Shown piece after piece: positions 1 through 6,889 of a stretch of DNA of 13,220 nucleotides. The notes under the pieces were generated by a model. The model was given only the letters and a program-made list of their open reading frames with translations, had not been told where the DNA came from and did not search any database. The DNA lies in contig CBFDCK010000086.1 of the NCBI GenBank assembly GCA_965603285.1, forward strand, positions 1-13,220, written 5' to 3'. Position numbers and translations under genes: made by a program. Position 1 is the stretch's first letter. Each line of letters begins with the position of its first letter. This DNA comes from JAUWPO01 sp965603285 (GTDB lineage: Bacteria; Chloroflexota; Anaerolineae; Anaerolineales; UBA4823).

Positions 1-1
1 T

Positions 2-91
2 ACCGCCTGCTGCCACCAAACAATTCCCACCCTTGCCCCGGTTGTTCTGGACGAATTTTTTGCAGCTGTGGGCGGTGCAATCTCAGAATAA
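2..91 (+). CDS. Possible C-terminal end of a gene cut by the window edge
   Basis: Frame 2 is open from the first base of the window to a TAA at 89-91 and would encode the last 29 residues of a protein that starts outside. The visible end has a hydrophobic stretch (LAPVVLDEFFAAVGGA) followed by ISE. The short length makes an open frame likely by chance, so this is only a possibility. It lies 42 bases upstream of the DUF6325-like gene on the same strand. No family is recognised. Confidence 0.22.
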   Translation, partial: TACCHQTIPTLAPVVLDEFFAAVGGAISE

Positions 92-133
92 TATTAGCAA
101 TTAATTCAAACTTTTCTCAACAGGAGAAATTAT

Positions 134-565
134 ATGACTTACGGACCAATTGACTTTTTTGCCATCGAATTCAAGACCGACCAGCTAACAGGGGAGACCC
201 TGCCAGAACTGCTCGAGCTGGTAAAGAAAGAGATTATCCGGGTGATCGATCTGGTCATCATCCAGAAGGATCAGGATGGGAATTACCAGGTACTCGAGAT
301 TGAGGAATTGACACCCGAAATTATAGCTATCTTCGATCCGCTGAATGTGGAAATCAGCGGTATCATCCAGGTCGAAGATATTGAGGTGATCGCGGGGGCG
401 ATGGATGACAATACTACCGCCGCCCTACTGCTTCTTGAAAACCTGTGGGCGATCAAGTTCGGGGAAGCCGCGGTCCGTTCCGGCGGACGGCTAGTGATGT
501 TCGACCGCATCCCCTTCGAGGTCGTCAATGAAACGCTTGAGATTTTCGCCCAGGCTGAAGCATAG
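134..565 (+). CDS. DUF6325 family protein
   Basis: A 143-residue soluble acidic protein that I recognise as DUF6325-like, a family of unknown function found in Actinomycetota and Chloroflexota. It begins MTYGPIDFFAIEF, has a central predicted helix-strand region, and has the characteristic second half with AALLLLENLWAIKF followed by a basic patch RSGGRLVMFDRIP. The ATG at 134 is preceded by AGGAGA at 122-127, which fixes the start. There is no signal peptide or membrane segment. Its neighbour is a SHOCT protein 48 bases downstream; from memory DUF6325 and SHOCT genes are often adjacent, so the pair may act together. The length is normal for the family and the frame is intact. Function is unknown. 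Confidence 0.82.
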   Translation: MTYGPIDFFAIEFKTDQLTGETLPELLELVKKEIIRVIDLVIIQKDQDGNYQVLEIEELTPEIIAIFDPLNVEISGIIQVEDIEVIAGAMDDNTTAALLLLENLWAIKFGEAAVRSGGRLVMFDRIPFEVVNETLEIFAQAEA

Positions 566-613
566 CCTGAGATATGAAACTTAATACACAATACAAAAGA
601 ACAGGAGGTTGAA

Positions 614-928
614 ATGCCTAGAGGTAGAAGAAGGATGAGAAGAAGAAGGATTGGTCGAGCTGCAGTCGGTACCGCAGTTATCGCCGGCACGGCCGGTGCG
701 GTGCACCACCATCAGGACAAGAAATACGCGCAGGATTACGAGCAAGAACAGTACGAGCAGGAGCAATACGAGCAAGAGCAGTATGCTCCCCCACCAGCGC
801 CTGCTCCTGCGCCTGCGCAGGAAGTTGATGTTGCTTCACAGCTGGAGCGCCTGGCTGATCTGAAAGACCAGGGCATCCTCACCGAAGAGGAGTTCGCCGC
901 CCAGAAGGCCAAGCTGCTCGGGACATAA
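614..928 (+). CDS. SHOCT domain protein with basic N terminus and EQEQY repeats
   Basis: A 104-residue protein in four parts. Residues 1-15 are almost all Arg (MPRGRRRMRRRRIGR). Residues 16-30 are a short Ala/Gly/Val hydrophobic segment, perhaps a weak membrane anchor. Residues 43-57 are three perfect EQEQY repeats, followed by a Pro/Ala linker. The last 28 residues or so are a SHOCT domain (LERLADLKDQGILTEEEF then QKAKLL). SHOCT is a short C-terminal helical-hairpin domain thought to mediate oligomerisation in membrane-associated bacterial proteins. The start at 614 is set by AGGAGG at 603-608. The arginine block next to a short hydrophobic segment suggests association with membrane or nucleic acid; this is inference. 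Confidence 0.85.
   Translation: MPRGRRRMRRRRIGRAAVGTAVIAGTAGAVHHHQDKKYAQDYEQEQYEQEQYEQEQYAPPPAPAPAPAQEVDVASQLERLADLKDQGILTEEEFAAQKAKLLGT
740..784 (+). repeat. Three tandem 15-base repeats encoding EQEQY
   Basis: Three adjacent 15-base units at 740-754, 755-769 and 770-784 each encode EQEQY. They differ only at synonymous third positions, so protein sequence is conserved while DNA has drifted. This suggests the protein repeat is maintained rather than being a fresh slippage product. Confidence 0.85.
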
Positions 929-970
929 ACCTTCTATTTACACAATAAGCTATTGAAACGATGAAGGTTT
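927..970 (+). other. Inverted repeat after the SHOCT gene
   Basis: AAACCTTC at 927-934 pairs perfectly with GAAGGTTT at 963-970, giving an 8-base stem with a 28-base loop that begins at the stop codon of the SHOCT gene. There is no T run after it, so it is not a standard intrinsic terminator. The rest of the 929-1073 gap is AT-rich with no convincing gene. Confidence 0.3.
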
Positions 971-1073
971 CTATTAGCTCAAGAAAAGAAGGAATGGCGA
1001 TTCAAAATGTAACCAGCTATATGGAACAATAATTGGTTTAAAAGGAAATTCAACAAGACAAGGAGAACAAATC

Positions 1074-1379
1074 ATGTGCTGTGCATTTTTAACACTCGTA
1101 TTTCTGGGACCGCGTTTTTTTAACGTCATCTGGTGGCTTATCCAACCCGTACGCTGGCAGAATGCCTTCAGTAGTTTGTTCAGCGGCGGTCTGTGGTGGA
1201 TCTGGCCGGTGCTAGGCATCATCTTTCTACCGTGGACGACGCTCATGTTCGTCATCGTGGCGCCAGGTGGTCTGATCGGCTGGGACTGGCTTTGGCTGGG
1301 CCTAATGTTTCTAGCAGATATTTTCTGGTATGCAGGAGGCGCAGGCCGCAACCGTCTTCCTGGTTATGAGGGGTACTAA
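1074..1379 (+). CDS. MCC-type three-helix small membrane protein, copy 1
   Basis: A 101-residue hydrophobic protein with three likely membrane segments at about residues 3-23, 41-63 and 68-88, and a short hydrophilic tail. It begins MCCAF and has no signal peptidase site. It is a clear paralogue of the protein at 11517-11807. Both share the N-terminal MCC, a GPR motif at the end of helix 1, a WW pair, the block FLPWT in the middle helix, IG-DW before helix 3 and an AD pair in helix 3. I do not know a named family or function. AAGGAGA at 1060-1066 supports the ATG at 1074. The end overlaps a SHOCT-like ORF in another frame. Confidence 0.78.
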   Translation: MCCAFLTLVFLGPRFFNVIWWLIQPVRWQNAFSSLFSGGLWWIWPVLGIIFLPWTTLMFVIVAPGGLIGWDWLWLGLMFLADIFWYAGGAGRNRLPGYEGY

Positions 1380-1503
1380 ATTCGATAGAGAAGATCATGC
1401 ACTCCGGGCATTGTCCAACCTGGAGGTGTTAGTTAAGTCAGGCGACCGGACAGGTCACCTGACAGAAGATGAATTCAACAACGAGCGGACGGCCGTCGCT
1501 TAG
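1366..1503 (+). CDS. Small SHOCT-like ORF overlapping the membrane protein gene
   Basis: An ATG at 1366, inside the last codons of the preceding membrane protein gene, opens a 45-codon frame ending at TAG 1501-1503. Its last 27 residues look like a SHOCT domain: LEVLVKSGD, then HLTEDEF, then a basic residue. The SHOCT domain at 614-928 has the comparable pattern LERL...GILTEEEF. There is no SD before 1366, but the 14-base overlap would allow translational coupling. Alternatively, the membrane protein and this domain were once one protein and a frameshift separated them. The paralogue at 11517 has no such extension, which argues mildly for a separate ORF or a gene remnant. Confidence 0.5.
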   Translation: MRGTKFDREDHALRALSNLEVLVKSGDRTGHLTEDEFNNERTAVA

Positions 1504-1514
1504 ACGGCCATCCG
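1486..1514 (+). terminator. GC-rich hairpin at the end of the SHOCT-like ORF
   Basis: CGGACGGCCGTC at 1486-1497 pairs with GACGGCCATCCG at 1503-1514, a 12-base stem with one mismatch and the 5-base loop GCTTA. The TAG stop lies at the loop and start of the right arm. No T run follows, so it may stabilise a 3' end or terminate weakly rather than act as a classical terminator. Confidence 0.4.
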
Positions 1515-1538
1515 CTTATTGAAGAGTAGCTTGAATGA

Positions 1539-1585
1539 GAGCCGGAGCAACTTAAGGAGGTCCTATCGCCCAGCTGTTCCGGCTC
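1539..1585 (+). other. Inverted repeat enclosing an orphan Shine-Dalgarno sequence
   Basis: GAGCCGGA at 1539-1546 pairs with TCCGGCTC at 1578-1585. The 31-base loop contains a perfect AAGGAGG at 1554-1560 with no good start codon at the usual distance. It lies 52 bases upstream of the P-type ATPase start, which has its own SD. It could be a leader structure for the ATPase mRNA or a relic of a lost gene. Confidence 0.35.
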
Positions 1586-1636
1586 CCCTCGACTAGGGAT
1601 AAATATTTGTACCCAATGTGAAAAAGGAGATGGATA

Positions 1637-4408
1637 ATGTCAGAAACAACAGACAATCATCCCGATTGGTATACCATGACCCCGGAAGTGGTCGGCCAAG
1701 AGCTTCGGGTTGACCCGGCGAAGGGGTTGAGCACGTCTGAAGCGGAGCAGAGGCTGGGAAAATACGGCCCAAATCAATTAGAAGATAAGAAAAAAGAACC
1801 CGGTTGGCAGGCATTCCTACGCCAGTACCAGGACCTCATGCAAATTATCCTGCTGGGCGCAGCCATCATCAACCAGATCTTCACCGGAGAATTAGGGACC
1901 ACGCTTGTGCTGGTTGGTTTAACAATCTTCAACGCGGTATTGGGTCTGCGTGGGGAAGCCAAAGCGGAAGCCAGCCTGGCGGCGCTGGCAGGAGCCATGA
2001 AGAGCATCGCCCGCGTGCGCCGTGACGGCCAGGCGGTCGAGGTGGATGCCGGAGAACTGGTACCGGGAGACATCGTGCTGATGGAAGCCGGCAACCTCGT
2101 CCCGTCTGACGGCCGCCTCTTTGTCACGGCTACCCTCGAGATCGAGGAAGCAGCCCTGACAGGCGAGAGCGTCGCTTCACCGAAAGACACGGAGACTATC
2201 CAGGATGCCGATGCCCCCCTGGGCGACCGCCACTGCATGGCTTATATGAACACTTCGGTCACGCGTGGGCGAGGAGAGATGATCGTCACCACCACGGGTA
2301 TGGGCACGGAGATGGGCCACATCGCCGACCTGCTCAATAAAACCGAGGCGGACAAGACCCCGCTCCAAAAGCAGCTCGACCGGCTGACGATGATCATTGC
2401 CGGTCTGGCCGGTCTGGCATTCATCGCCATGATTGTTCTTGGCATTATAAATGACCAACCCATGGAAACCATCTTCATCTCAGGTGTAGCGTTGGCCATC
2501 TCTGCGATTCCCACCGGTTTACCGGCCGTGGTCACCACCATGTATTCTTTGGGGACACGCGCGCTGGCCAGACAGAATGCAATTGTTAAACGGCTGCCAT
2601 CAGTTGAGACGCTGGGCTCCGTATCAGCCATCTGCTCCGACAAAACCGGTACGCTGACGCTTAACAAGATGACGGCGCGTGAGTTCACCATCCCCGGCCA
2701 GAACCGCTTCACTGTAACCGGCGAAGGCTACAGAACACAGGGTGATTACACGCTTGCCAGCGGTGATGCGGAAGGACACCCCTTTAAGAAAGGCACTCTG
2801 GCTTACAGCACCGAAGGCAATCTGCAAAGCGCAGGCGGGACCAGGGTCGATCTCGACCAGGTCATGCTGCCTATGGCGCTTTGCGCCGACGCCACCCTCG
2901 ACAACGGCGCTTTGATCGGTGATCCGACCGAAGGCGCGCTGATCGTGCTGGCAGAGAAGGGCGGAATCAGCGTGGATGGCGCCCGCGAGATGTACCCGCG
3001 CGTGGCGGAGGTTCCCTTTGATTCGGATTACAAGTTCATGGCCACCTTCCACAACATGACAGACGAAAATGGTGAACCGATTGTGCGCTGCTTTGTCAAG
3101 GGCGCGCCGGATGTTTTGATCGCCAAAGGCGGTTACTACTGGGACCCCGGTGGAGAAGCCGTCCCGGTTACGGAAGAAAATCGCCAGATTGCGCTGGATG
3201 AAAACGAGCGCATCGCCAAGGCAGGAGAGCGTGTCATGGTCGTAGCGCGGCGCGACTTCGACCCGGGCAACTTCGATCCGAAATCCAATCTGATCGATCT
3301 GATCAATGACCTGACCCTGCTGGCGATGGTTGGTATCGTAGACCCGCCGCGAGCCGAAGCCAGGGATGCCATCGCTAAGTGTCACAGCGCCGGTATCCAG
3401 GTGCGCATGATCACCGGTGACCACGCCGTTACGGCGACGGCCATCGGCCATGAATTGGGTATCGAGGGTATGGCCCTGACAGGCGCCGAGTTCGCCGCCA
3501 CAAGCGATGAAGAGCTGAAGGGTAAATTGCCCGAGATCGGCGTGGTAGCGCGTGTGGCGCCAGAAGATAAGATCCGCCTGGTGACCCTGCTCCAGGAACA
3601 GGAAAACATCGTGGCTATGACCGGTGACGGGGTCAACGATGCCCCGGCCTTGAAGAAAGCCGATATCGGTGTGGCCATGGGCATCACCGGAACCGAAGTC
3701 TCGAAGGGAGCTGCAGTGATGATCCTGACCGACGACAACTTCGCAACCATTGTCAAGGCGGTGGAGTTCGGGAGGGCGATTTATAACAACCTGTTTAATT
3801 TTGTCCGATATCAGATGACCACGCTGGTGGCGTTTATCGTTTCATACCTGCTGGCTGCCATGTTTCTGATCCTTGGGGGAATACCGTTTACGCCGTTCGT
3901 AATCCTATGGATCAACTTTCTCGTGCAGGTCCCGGTTGGGTTAGCGCTGGGATTCGATAAACCTGCATCGGATTTAATGGAGAACAAACCCCGGCCGCTA
4001 AAACAGCCCATCCTTTCACGGCCGCAGTGGGTGCGGATTGGTTTCATCGGGCTGATAACTGCAATCGTGACGGTCTATCTGGAGGCGATGTTCGAGCCGG
4101 GAGGCGCTGAAGTTGCCGCGACGATGGGATTTGTGGTCTTCTCATTGCTGTTTATTGTCCTGGGTCTGAGCGCACGCAGCGAGACCGACAGCGCCTTCAA
4201 TCGCGATATTTTTCAAAGCAGCCAGCAGCTGCTCTTGTATGGATTTGCGCTGTTGATAACCATTTTACCGACCAGGCTGGCATTTCTGCAGGATTTTCTA
4301 GGGCTGACGGAGCTGGCTACCGAGCAGTGGCTCATATGTATTGTGGTTGCTGTTGCGGTACTGCTGGTGGATGAAGTGATCAAAATCTTCATGCGCAGAA
4401 GTCGGTGA
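1637..4408 (+). CDS. Cation-transporting P-type ATPase (P2-like)
   Basis: A 923-residue integral membrane pump of typical P2 length that uses ATP to move a cation across the cytoplasmic membrane. It has an N-terminal cation-ATPase domain (about 10-75), actuator domain with TGES (175-178), phosphorylation site DKTGTLT (Asp335), nucleotide-binding KGAP (488-491), TGDH (593-596) and TGDGVNDAP (662-670), then the C-terminal six-helix part. The ion-site residues are unusual. The helix 4 motif is PTGLP (292-296) where Ca pumps have PEGLP, and helix 6 reads WINFLVQ (758-764) where SERCA-type pumps have an N..TD pattern. The transported ion therefore cannot be assigned to Ca2+. AAGGAG at 1624-1629 fixes the start. 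All catalytic motifs are intact. Ion specificity is unknown. Confidence 0.95.
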   Translation: MSETTDNHPDWYTMTPEVVGQELRVDPAKGLSTSEAEQRLGKYGPNQLEDKKKEPGWQAFLRQYQDLMQIILLGAAIINQIFTGELGTTLVLVGLTIFNAVLGLRGEAKAEASLAALAGAMKSIARVRRDGQAVEVDAGELVPGDIVLMEAGNLVPSDGRLFVTATLEIEEAALTGESVASPKDTETIQDADAPLGDRHCMAYMNTSVTRGRGEMIVTTTGMGTEMGHIADLLNKTEADKTPLQKQLDRLTMIIAGLAGLAFIAMIVLGIINDQPMETIFISGVALAISAIPTGLPAVVTTMYSLGTRALARQNAIVKRLPSVETLGSVSAICSDKTGTLTLNKMTAREFTIPGQNRFTVTGEGYRTQGDYTLASGDAEGHPFKKGTLAYSTEGNLQSAGGTRVDLDQVMLPMALCADATLDNGALIGDPTEGALIVLAEKGGISVDGAREMYPRVAEVPFDSDYKFMATFHNMTDENGEPIVRCFVKGAPDVLIAKGGYYWDPGGEAVPVTEENRQIALDENERIAKAGERVMVVARRDFDPGNFDPKSNLIDLINDLTLLAMVGIVDPPRAEARDAIAKCHSAGIQVRMITGDHAVTATAIGHELGIEGMALTGAEFAATSDEELKGKLPEIGVVARVAPEDKIRLVTLLQEQENIVAMTGDGVNDAPALKKADIGVAMGITGTEVSKGAAVMILTDDNFATIVKAVEFGRAIYNNLFNFVRYQMTTLVAFIVSYLLAAMFLILGGIPFTPFVILWINFLVQVPVGLALGFDKPASDLMENKPRPLKQPILSRPQWVRIGFIGLITAIVTVYLEAMFEPGGAEVAATMGFVVFSLLFIVLGLSARSETDSAFNRDIFQSSQQLLLYGFALLITILPTRLAFLQDFLGLTELATEQWLICIVVAVAVLLVDEVIKIFMRRSR

Positions 4409-4425
4409 ATGAAAAGGAGGCTCGG

Positions 4426-4446
4426 ATGAGAAATAATCGTCAATAA
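4426..4446 (+). other. Six-codon ORF behind a strong Shine-Dalgarno sequence
   Basis: AAAAGGAGG at 4412-4420 is followed at good spacing by ATG 4426, but the frame reads only MRNNRQ before TAA at 4444-4446. The frame after the stop stays open for another 12 codons. It is either a leader peptide between the ATPase and the DUF1269 gene or the start of a lost gene. Confidence 0.3.
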
Positions 4447-4529
4447 GCAGCAGTTTTGGGTGTAAAGCACAAACTCGTTTAAGGACTCCCAACCCATAAT
4501 CTTACTGATCATTCAAAAGGAGATGGATC

Positions 4530-5351
4530 ATGAGTGACGAAATGACTTCAGGAAGTGCAGAACAAGTTGCAGGGGTGGGCATGTTCGTGGCCGCATTTGT
4601 CGACGAACGTGCCGCTGAAGATGCCTTGAAAGTCTTGAAACAAGCCAAAAAGAGCGGCGAGTTTTACTATGATGATGCCGCGGTCATTCGCAGTGATGAC
4701 AAAGGCAAGGTTCACATCTCGGAAAGCGGAGATATGAGCACCGGCAAAGGGGCCGGGATCGGCGCCCTGATCGGCGGTGTGCTCGGTTTGCTCGGTGGAC
4801 CGGCCGGTGTCGCCATAGGTGCTGGCGCAGGTGCCGCACTCGGTGGTCTCGCCGCGCACGGGGATGCCGGGTTTGATAACGATTCTCTCAAAGAGATCGG
4901 AGGGGCCCTGGTGCCTGGGTCGTCCGCGCTCGCCGCGACCACCAGCCAGATGTTTGTCGAAGAAGTACGCCGGCAAGCCGAAAGTGGTGCCACATTGACC
5001 GCGGCCAAGGAGATCGCCGCGAATATCCGCCAGAATCTGGAAGCCCGCCAGGATGTGCTCTACAGCCTGGTGATCACGGAAGAAGGCGTGGCCGCCAGCC
5101 AGGTCGTCTCCTCGCCCACGGCGCTGACCGTGTTCGGCATCGCCGCCACTGATGAGGGCGTCGTCGCAGGCCAGGCGGTTGCCACTGAGGAAGGCGTGGC
5201 TTATGAAGTCGCCGCGGCTACCGAAGACGAAGCTGCTTACGAAGCCGGTGTGGTTACCGAGGAAGGCGCAGCCGTCGTGGATGCTTATGCTGAAGCTGAG
5301 GAGGAAGCGCCGGAAGGCGAGGCTAGTGGGGAAGAGGATGGGGCTGAATAG
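4530..5351 (+). CDS. DUF1269-like glycine-zipper protein with acidic repeat tail, copy 1
   Basis: A 273-residue protein of the DUF1269 type, whose function is unknown. Residues 16-65 form the N-terminal alpha/beta part (VAAFVDERAAEDALKVL, then DDKGKVHISESGD). Residues 72-110 are a Gly/Ala-rich zipper hairpin that likely enters or associates with a membrane. Residues 117-150 are the conserved helical part (LKEIGGALVPGSSAL). The family usually ends soon after about residue 180. Here a tail from about 181 to 273 is made of degenerate units such as ATEEGVAYEVA and VTEEGAAVVDAY and ends in a strongly acidic stretch. AAGGAG at 4517-4522 supports the start. The paralogue at 10285 shares the core but has a different short acidic tail. 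Confidence 0.85.
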   Translation: MSDEMTSGSAEQVAGVGMFVAAFVDERAAEDALKVLKQAKKSGEFYYDDAAVIRSDDKGKVHISESGDMSTGKGAGIGALIGGVLGLLGGPAGVAIGAGAGAALGGLAAHGDAGFDNDSLKEIGGALVPGSSALAATTSQMFVEEVRRQAESGATLTAAKEIAANIRQNLEARQDVLYSLVITEEGVAASQVVSSPTALTVFGIAATDEGVVAGQAVATEEGVAYEVAAATEDEAAYEAGVVTEEGAAVVDAYAEAEEEAPEGEASGEEDGAE

Positions 5352-5356
5352 CCTCG

Positions 5357-5392
5357 GCAGTAAGGGCGGGTCCAATAATCCGCCCTTGCTGC
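5357..5392 (+). terminator. Strong hairpin after the DUF1269 gene
   Basis: GCAGTAAGGGCGG at 5357-5369 pairs with CCGCCCTTGCTGC at 5380-5392, a 13-base stem with one T:G wobble and the 10-base loop at 5370-5379. It starts 5 bases after the stop codon. A T run does not follow, so it is either a weak intrinsic terminator or a 3'-end stabiliser. A smaller hairpin (TCGTGA 5404-5409 with TCACGA 5416-5421) follows. Confidence 0.6.
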
Positions 5393-5468
5393 TCAACAAT
5401 TGTTCGTGATTTATCTCACGAGGAATGAACTACCGGTTTAATCACTGATTACAAGGAGGTGAAATTAT

Positions 5469-5540
5469 TTGACAGGATTGAAATGGATAGAGGGACCAGT
5501 TATCCAACACCATTCGATCGCTCTCAGATTTTATATTTAA
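5469..5540 (+). other. Possible 23-residue ORF with TTG start and strong SD
   Basis: ACAAGGAGGTG at about 5451-5461 is among the best SD sequences in the window. A TTG at 5469 lies 8-9 bases downstream and opens 23 codons, ending at TAA 5538-5540. The first bases TTGACA also match a -35 box, but no -10 box is at the right distance. No family is recognised. A small protein, leader peptide or relic is possible. Confidence 0.3.
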
Positions 5541-5561
5541 TAAAAACACAAAGCGAGATAT

Positions 5562-5589
5562 TTGACGGACAAAATAATAAATATATAAA
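5562..5589 (+). promoter_or_regulatory. Sigma-70-like promoter match before the Ala/Glu-rich gene
   Basis: TTGACG at 5562-5567 and TATAAA at 5584-5589 are separated by 16 bases, a fair sigma-70-type match in an AT-rich stretch. However, the start codon is at 5602 and the presumed SD (AAAAGGA) overlaps the -10 position. A transcript from here would be nearly leaderless, which weakens the call. Confidence 0.25.
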
Positions 5590-5601
5590 AGGATAAACAC
5601 A

Positions 5602-6426
5602 ATGGCAAAAAAAAAGAAAAAACGTAAAGAGAAAATTGAAACCGCAGAGACACTGGGCGATATCGCCGAAGAAGCTGGTGTCGAAGAAGTCGCAACTGGA
5701 ATGGAAGATCTCGCCGCAGCAGGAGAACTGGAAGAAGTTAGCAAGGAAGCCTTGGTTGAGGGTGCCGCTGAAGTCACCACCGGGATGGATGACCTGGCCT
5801 CTGCTGAGAGAGTCGCCTTCCTCAGTGGTGTGGTCGCTGGGGCTGGTGTGGATGACTTAAACGAGGGAGCCGAACTGCTTGCCACAGCCGATAATGTCGA
5901 ACTGGTCAGCGCACTGGTGGGCATTATGGGCGCGGCTGACCTGGAGTTCGCCATGGAACTGGCCAGAGTTGCTGGTCAGATCATGGTGGCTGGCGATGTG
6001 GTGGCAGATATGGATATGCCCGTCCTGGCCATGTTCCTGGCAGGCAAAGGAGAACAACTGCGTAATCTGGCTACTGACAGCATTTATCAGGCGGCCGCAC
6101 TGCGCGGGGTTTCTGCCGCGCTGGCCGAGACGAGCGAGGATCTAACCGAAGCCGGCCTGGAGGAGATGGCTGAAGGCGCCACCCGTCTGGCTGTTTCGCG
6201 CGGCATGGAAGTCGGCAGCGAGGTGCTCGCCGCTGCTGGCGCGCTGGAAGTTGCCGAAGGGGTGGAAGACCTGGCCACGGCCGAGGCGCTGGATGAAGTT
6301 GCTAAAGATGTGGCTGCCGAAGGTGTGGCGGAAGTCGCCACTGGCTCCGCCGAGCTGGGCGCTGCAGATGCCCTGCATGCAGCTGCCGAGGCGGCCAATG
6401 AAGACGAAGCATCCGACGAGGAGTAA
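5602..6426 (+). CDS. Ala/Glu-rich repeat protein with lysine-rich N terminus
   Basis: A 274-residue protein of no family I can name. Residues 2-11 are almost all lysine or arginine (AKKKKKRKEK). The rest is rich in Ala, Glu, Asp, Val and Leu and contains degenerate units of about 25 residues. Units near 27-51, 52-76 and 238-264 carry the pattern EVATG followed by (D/E)LA-A and an acidic helix. A related partial unit covers 217-237 (VEDLATAEALDEVAKDV). The pattern predicts a long helical or coiled repeat array with no membrane segment except a more hydrophobic middle (99-150). The gene is open with no internal stops. Two A runs follow the start codon (nine A then six A), a place where transcriptional slippage could occur. 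Confidence 0.7.
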   Translation: MAKKKKKRKEKIETAETLGDIAEEAGVEEVATGMEDLAAAGELEEVSKEALVEGAAEVTTGMDDLASAERVAFLSGVVAGAGVDDLNEGAELLATADNVELVSALVGIMGAADLEFAMELARVAGQIMVAGDVVADMDMPVLAMFLAGKGEQLRNLATDSIYQAAALRGVSAALAETSEDLTEAGLEEMAEGATRLAVSRGMEVGSEVLAAAGALEVAEGVEDLATAEALDEVAKDVAAEGVAEVATGSAELGAADALHAAAEAANEDEASDEE

Positions 6427-6565
6427 AAAGACTGTTCTCAGTGATCCGCGCAGACGCATGTGCGCTCAACCACCTGATTATTCCGCAGAATCGCATCTCG
6501 CAGATCACTGGAGCAGGAATTTTGACAATGGCTGATTATTCGTTTCTTAATAAGGAGAAATCAAA

Positions 6566-6889
6566 ATGAGTGAAGAACAACCGAGTGGCTGAGCGATCGG
6601 CTATACGGCCTTCGCCGGTATCATGATGGTCTTGATGGGCGGCTGGTGGGTGATCACCGGCCTGGTCGGTCTCTTCAACAGCGAGTTCTATGCAGTCACG
6701 CTGAGATGGAACTTCCAGTTCGATATCTCTACCTGGGCCTGGATCCACCTGATCGGCGGCATCATCATCCTGATGGCGGCTTTCGCCTGGCTGCCGTATT
6801 ACCCAATCTGGGCGATCCTGTTCATCGTCATTTCGATCGGCGTGATCTGGGCGCTCACCGCACACGGACGCGATATCACCATGGCTTAA
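6566..6889 (+). pseudogene. DUF7144-like membrane protein interrupted by TGA at codon 9
   Basis: A well-placed SD (AAGGAGA from 6552) and ATG at 6566 start a frame that reads MSEEQPSG, then TGA at 6590-6592, then continues in the same frame to TAA at 6887-6889. The continuing part has the hallmarks of the DUF7144 membrane family: FAGIMM, a first helix, GLVGLF, WIHLIGGIIIL, a helix, then PYYPIWAI and ALTAHGRD near the end. Compared with the family as I remember it, the segment between the second helix and the Pro-Tyr-Pro region is short by roughly 20-25 residues, so a helix hairpin may be lost. A start at ATG 6623 would give 88 residues but has no SD. The likely reading is a recent nonsense mutation (TGG to TGA is one transition). 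Readthrough or a leader peptide are alternatives. Confidence 0.6.

Noticed and set aside
959..1032. 23-codon ATG ORF in the gap before the first MCC gene
   Set aside because: No SD at the proper distance and no recognisable similarity.
2624..3451. Long minus-strand open frame inside the ATPase gene
   Set aside because: It lies entirely opposite an intact, motif-complete ATPase and has no recognisable domain; it is a shadow frame.
4548..5399. Long minus-strand frame opposite the DUF1269 gene
   Set aside because: Mirrors a GC-rich coding region and shows no family features; the + strand protein is clearly real.
5469..5497. TTGACA as a -35 promoter box
   Set aside because: No -10-like hexamer at 16-18 bases; the position also fits a TTG start after a strong SD.
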